The notes under the pieces were generated by a model. The model had not been told where the DNA came from. It worked only from the letters and a program-made list of their open reading frames with translations, and made no database searches. Shown here in pieces: positions 60,564-64,000 of a stretch of 64,000 bases of DNA (position 1 is the stretch's first letter; each line of letters begins with the position of its first letter). Both the position numbers and the translations under genes were made by a program. This stretch comes from Phoronis australis (taxonomy: Eukaryota > Phoronida > Phoronidae): assembly GCA_002633005.1 (NCBI GenBank), contig NMRA01000263.1:24692-88691 (forward strand), written 5' to 3'.

Positions 60564-60735
60564 CATGTGTGTGTATGTAGTTGTGTATTCGTGTGTATGT
60601 TTGTATTTATGTATGTATGTGAATATTTATATATGTATGTGTATGTATTTATGTATGTGTATGTATTTATGTATGTGTGTGTATAAGTGTGCATGTGTAT
60701 ATATGTATACACTGTATATGCGTGTATATATTTGA
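60564..60735 (+). repeat. (TGTATGTATTTATG)n-type microsatellite
   Basis: TGTATG/TTTATG/TGTGTA units run from the LINE 3' end to within about 65 bp of copy 3's first coding exon. Open frames within it are repeat artefacts. Confidence 0.9.
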
Positions 60736-60800
60736 TATGTCTTCATCAGGTTCTCGGTCTGTTTAACAAGTAGGTATTGCTTTACCTCAGGAATCCAGCC

Positions 60801-63800
60801 ATGGAGTACAAACCATTTGGGCCTCTCGCTGAGAAAACGCTTCTTTGTATTCGAGGCCGTTTTTCTGTAACCACAGATGAAGAGATGCAAACTTCTTTCT
60901 GGGCTAAAATGAAGAAAATGGGACTAAACAAGCTTTGCGTGATACTTCACAAGACCGAGGTGAACCGCTTCTGGTGTGAAAAGATGAAGTCTTTGGGAAT
61001 CATTGATGAATTTAACGTTGACGGTCTGGTCCACGAAAAAGAAGATGGTCGTACGGTTGAAGAAATCAGTGCCGGAATAATCAAATGGCTGAATGAAAAG
61101 AATATCAATGTGAGTTATTGCTTTGAACAGCCGCCTCAGACTTTAAGTCGCAGGAACTTAACAGGTGTTCAATACTACTTGATAAACGGCCTTTACAGTA
61201 ACTAACAATAAACGATATTTGCATACCGAATAGAATACTTTTCTGCGTCTCGTTAAAAAAGAGTTGTCTGTAGACCTTAGTCCTACGTAGCCGAAAGTCG
61301 GTGACCGTCAAAAAGTAATTTTCCTTCCCACAGACCGGTGATTACTTAAAAACACGCAATTTTTAATATAGGTCTACTTGTAAAACTGCTTCCTTGTTTA
61401 ACGCACGACTTAATTGCCGAATCTACTCCGATATCATAGCCCCGAAACAGGAAATGCCACTTTTGCATGAATGGCATTCTCTAAACGCTTACGTGATGCT
61501 ATTACACTGTACAGGCAAATGCTGGCTACTTTTTTGGTGACTTCCTGAATGTGGTTGGAAGTTATGTTTTTGAAAAACTCGGCATTCCGGGGGACAGCTA
61601 CGAGAGTAACAAGGTGTGTTTACTGAAGGATCTCACGCAGGAATACGTGCTTAGAACCCCGGAAGCCGCAAAGGTAAGTGATGTTGATTTGGAAACTCAG
61701 GCAGGCGTAGGCCATCAAGCTTGTTGCATTCGTAGCAATCAATTCTATAGACGGCATTGAGAGTATCCAAAATAATGGACAGCCAGTCAAATCATCTGCT
61801 TTTTTAAGACTGACAAACTTTCTTCCAAACTGTCCAAACTTTAAGATCAAAAATATTAAACTCCTTTTTTGGATACTAGCGATGTGGTGTTTACGAACAC
61901 ACCACAACAACATTGTTTTTCAACATGTCTCTATCACCTAAAATGGCATTGATTTTTAACGCACCCATATCATGTAGCGGCAGTAAACCTCATACCCTGC
62001 ATATTAAAGATGCGTACATATCCTTGATCCTAAAGCCATTCTATTTTTGGATAACAACAGTGCTTCCTCCAAGTTACGACTCTTGTCCTGGCACCCGCTG
62101 ATTTTCTTTGTGAGTGTAATTATCATATTTGATGGTTCTGCAGGGTGTGTGGTTTCCCACTGATGATGCTTCGAGCAAAGAAACAAAAAGCCTGGACTAT
62201 GTATATAGTATGAGTTGTTGTAAACATGACAGAGTAGCGCTTATTCGTCTTCTCGTGAAGCTAATAGGGGACTGCAATTAGGCGATCAAGGTTGCTTTGA
62301 TATCGTGTAATCTGTGTTGCCCTCAGCATCTTTCTACTTAGAATCAACTTGCTCCGTTTACATGAGTGTCTTCTTCCGTTTTGTGATAGCGAAAGACGGT
62401 CACCAATCTAATTTTCTTCCAGTATAGCGTGCCTAGCTACTCTGTAAACACACAGAGAGAATTAGTGGCAGCGTTAGCCAAATTAACGTTTCCTGTTGTC
62501 ATGAAGCCTCTGTGTGGAAGCGGTTCTATTGGCTGCAAGGTTCTCTACGACACGGACAGCTGTTTAAACTTCTTTGGTGAACTGGTCACTGGTATGGAAT
62601 CTGGGGAAGGTGTGTGTGGAAAACTGTCATACAGTCAGTCGGTAAGATTTGATTTTAGTGCTTTGGGGTAGCGGTGTTGTGGTAAAGTTTTGGTTGTTAT
62701 ATATGTGTTTATTAACCATTTACGACGGCAAACACTCAAGTAGCAAGGGTAAATATATAGTTAGTTGTAAAGATGTTTCGTTTCTTATCTGTCTCATACT
62801 ATTTATACATTCATGCGTTTTTATGTCGCTCAACCTCCGGGCATTCGGCGAAAAATATTCTGGTGGTTAAGAACTTTTTCAGTTGCATGACCGTAATCTT
62901 ATTTGAGGTCAGGACAACTGAATCAAAACTATGGGACGCCTTCCGTGCACTCAACAAACTCATGAAAACAAAATCCCACTTAATGGTATTGGGATTTTGC
63001 CAAATAAATTACGCAAAATGGATAGACCCACATGTTAATTTGTCCTTCTTAAGGCCCATCGCAACACACACTGTGCTTTAATTCCGCTGCTCGTAATAGC
63101 CTGCTTGGGAATTTTACTAGTGTTTTAATGTCTTGTAATCTGTCACGTTTTCACGGAAACTGGTTTACTTCCAAAGCATTCTTTTCTTATGCTTTGCTGG
63201 GTGCGCGAATGGAATCGTTTACTGAATATCTCTATTTACTTCAGGTGCTGGTTATGGAATACCTGAAAGGTGCTAAATATTCAGTTGACGTGGTGATTTC
63301 CCGGGGAAAACTTGTTGGAGGCTTCGTTGTTAAGAGAGGTCCTCCCCCACTTCCGGAATTTTGGAGCACTTCTGTCATCATTCCTGGAGGTGATTCAGAC
63401 AAAGTGAATGAGGAACTGGTTGAAGCTTCGTATCAATGTTGTCGAGCCGTCGGTCTTCGCCACGGGGTCTATAACGTCGACTTAATCCATGACAAAGGTG
63501 ACGAGTCGCCAAAGTTACTAGAAATCAACCCACGTCCTGCAGGTAATATGTTGGTTATATTACTTCGAGAAGCGTACGCTAATGATACTAAGGTCATACA
63601 TACGAAACTCTGCTGTAGCATTGAACTTTCTTTCGATGAGACGGAGATTGAGCCGAAAACACACGTGGCTGCCTATTACATCTATTTGGTCAGACGCAAA
63701 GAGAAGTTGAAAACAGCTTATGGCCACATGTTATCAAATGCAAAGGAATACGGAGTCAGGATGCTGAATCAAGGACCTAAAACTGCGGCAGAAATGATGA

Positions 63801-63943
63801 TCGAAAACCCCAAGTACATACGTCCAGTACTATTGGTGATGACGTCAGACAAGTCAAGGTGTGGGGCGATTACGAAATTAAGTCGATTTCTCGTTGATTC
63901 AAAGTACTTCGACAGTATGGAAGAAGCACTGGTACAGTTTTAG
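60801..63943 (+). CDS. ATP-grasp ligase, tandem copy 3 (4 coding exons, 461 aa)
   Basis: Coding exons are 60801-61109, 61515-61673, 62423-62641 and 63245-63943, all phase 0 with GT-AG borders. This is the most compact copy (3.1 kb). The ATG (CCAGCCATGG) lies ten bases after an acceptor at 60789-60790. The nucleotide loop in exon 3 (CGSGSIGC) and the hinge LVMEYLKG in exon 4 are intact. In the metal-binding block the first acidic residue is Asp308 (codon 63479-63481) where copies 1 and 2 have Glu; Glu322 and Asn324 remain. The segment just upstream is a nested transposon block, so only about 45 bp of the ancestral upstream sequence adjoin the acceptor. The coding sequence is open throughout. 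The catalytic effect of Asp308 is uncertain. Confidence 0.86.
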
Positions 63944-64000
63944 TTGAACGATTCCTAAGTAGTTTAGTTTTTTAGTTCTGTAGAAGTAAACATTAAAAAA

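Noticed and set aside
60493-60890. Open frames on both strands rich in Tyr, Cys, Met, Ile and His
   Set aside because: They are translations of the TGTATG-type microsatellite.

Overview
The window is nuclear DNA of a multicellular animal, most likely a marine invertebrate. The genes have short exons, GT-AG introns and AATAAA signals. They sit in AT-rich intergenic DNA full of LINE, Ty3/Gypsy, Tc1-like and MITE debris. I cannot name the species from sequence alone; an acorn worm, lancelet, brachiopod or mollusc would all fit. One ambiguous base (N) lies at 8875.

The only convincing host genes are three tandem, same-strand paralogues of one ATP-grasp ligase: copy 1 (9730-16102), copy 2 (39338-44898) and copy 3 (60801-63943). 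Each has four coding exons of identical length (309, 159, 219 and 699 bp including the stop), three phase-0 introns and a predicted protein of 461 aa. Each carries the lysine-P-loop segment (FPVVMKP..GSGS.GC), the hinge segment (LVMEYLKG) and the metal-binding block (NVEL...EINPRPAGNM). The fold resembles carboxylate-amine ligases of the carnosine-synthase / bacterial L-amino-acid-ligase type. The substrate is unknown.

The copies are related as a mosaic. Copy 1 exon 1 and its upstream DNA resemble copy 3. Its exon 4 and 3' flank resemble copy 2. Its intron 3 contains a copy-3-like block (12298-12955) followed by a copy-2-like block (14830-15403). This is what a fusion of two neighbouring genes would leave. 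Copy 3 has Asp in place of the first metal-binding Glu.

Layout. 1-9.7 kb: dispersed repeats, a dead Tx1/L1-like LINE on the minus strand (3.3-5.35 kb), and DNA duplicated upstream of copy 3. 9.7-16.1 kb: copy 1. 16.1-24.8 kb: repeats (MITEs, a ~250-bp tandem repeat, two copies of a 450-bp repeat, a second copy of the 1.6-kb repeat). 24.8-30 kb: a minus-strand LINE, then a nested stack in which a Tc1-like element lies inside a LINE inside a THAP-bearing fragment. 30-39.3 kb: mostly featureless, with one MITE and repeats. 39.3-45.1 kb: copy 2. 45.4-47.35 kb: a 450-bp tandem array carrying eleven CTCF-like motifs at about 150-bp spacing and ending in a hairpin. 48.6-50.15 kb: a second Tx1-like LINE. 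52.6-54.75 kb: a dead Ty3/Gypsy pol, cut by an inverted-repeat element that contains a tRNA-Leu-like sequence. 55.5-56.84 kb: the duplicated upstream DNA. 56.84-60.74 kb: a nested transposon block. 60.8-63.94 kb: copy 3.

The most unusual non-genic signals are the two 11-bp-phased CGTGA/CCGGAG arrays at the ends of the 1.4-kb Tc1-like element (27840-29252) and the CTCF-like array (45.6-47.3 kb).
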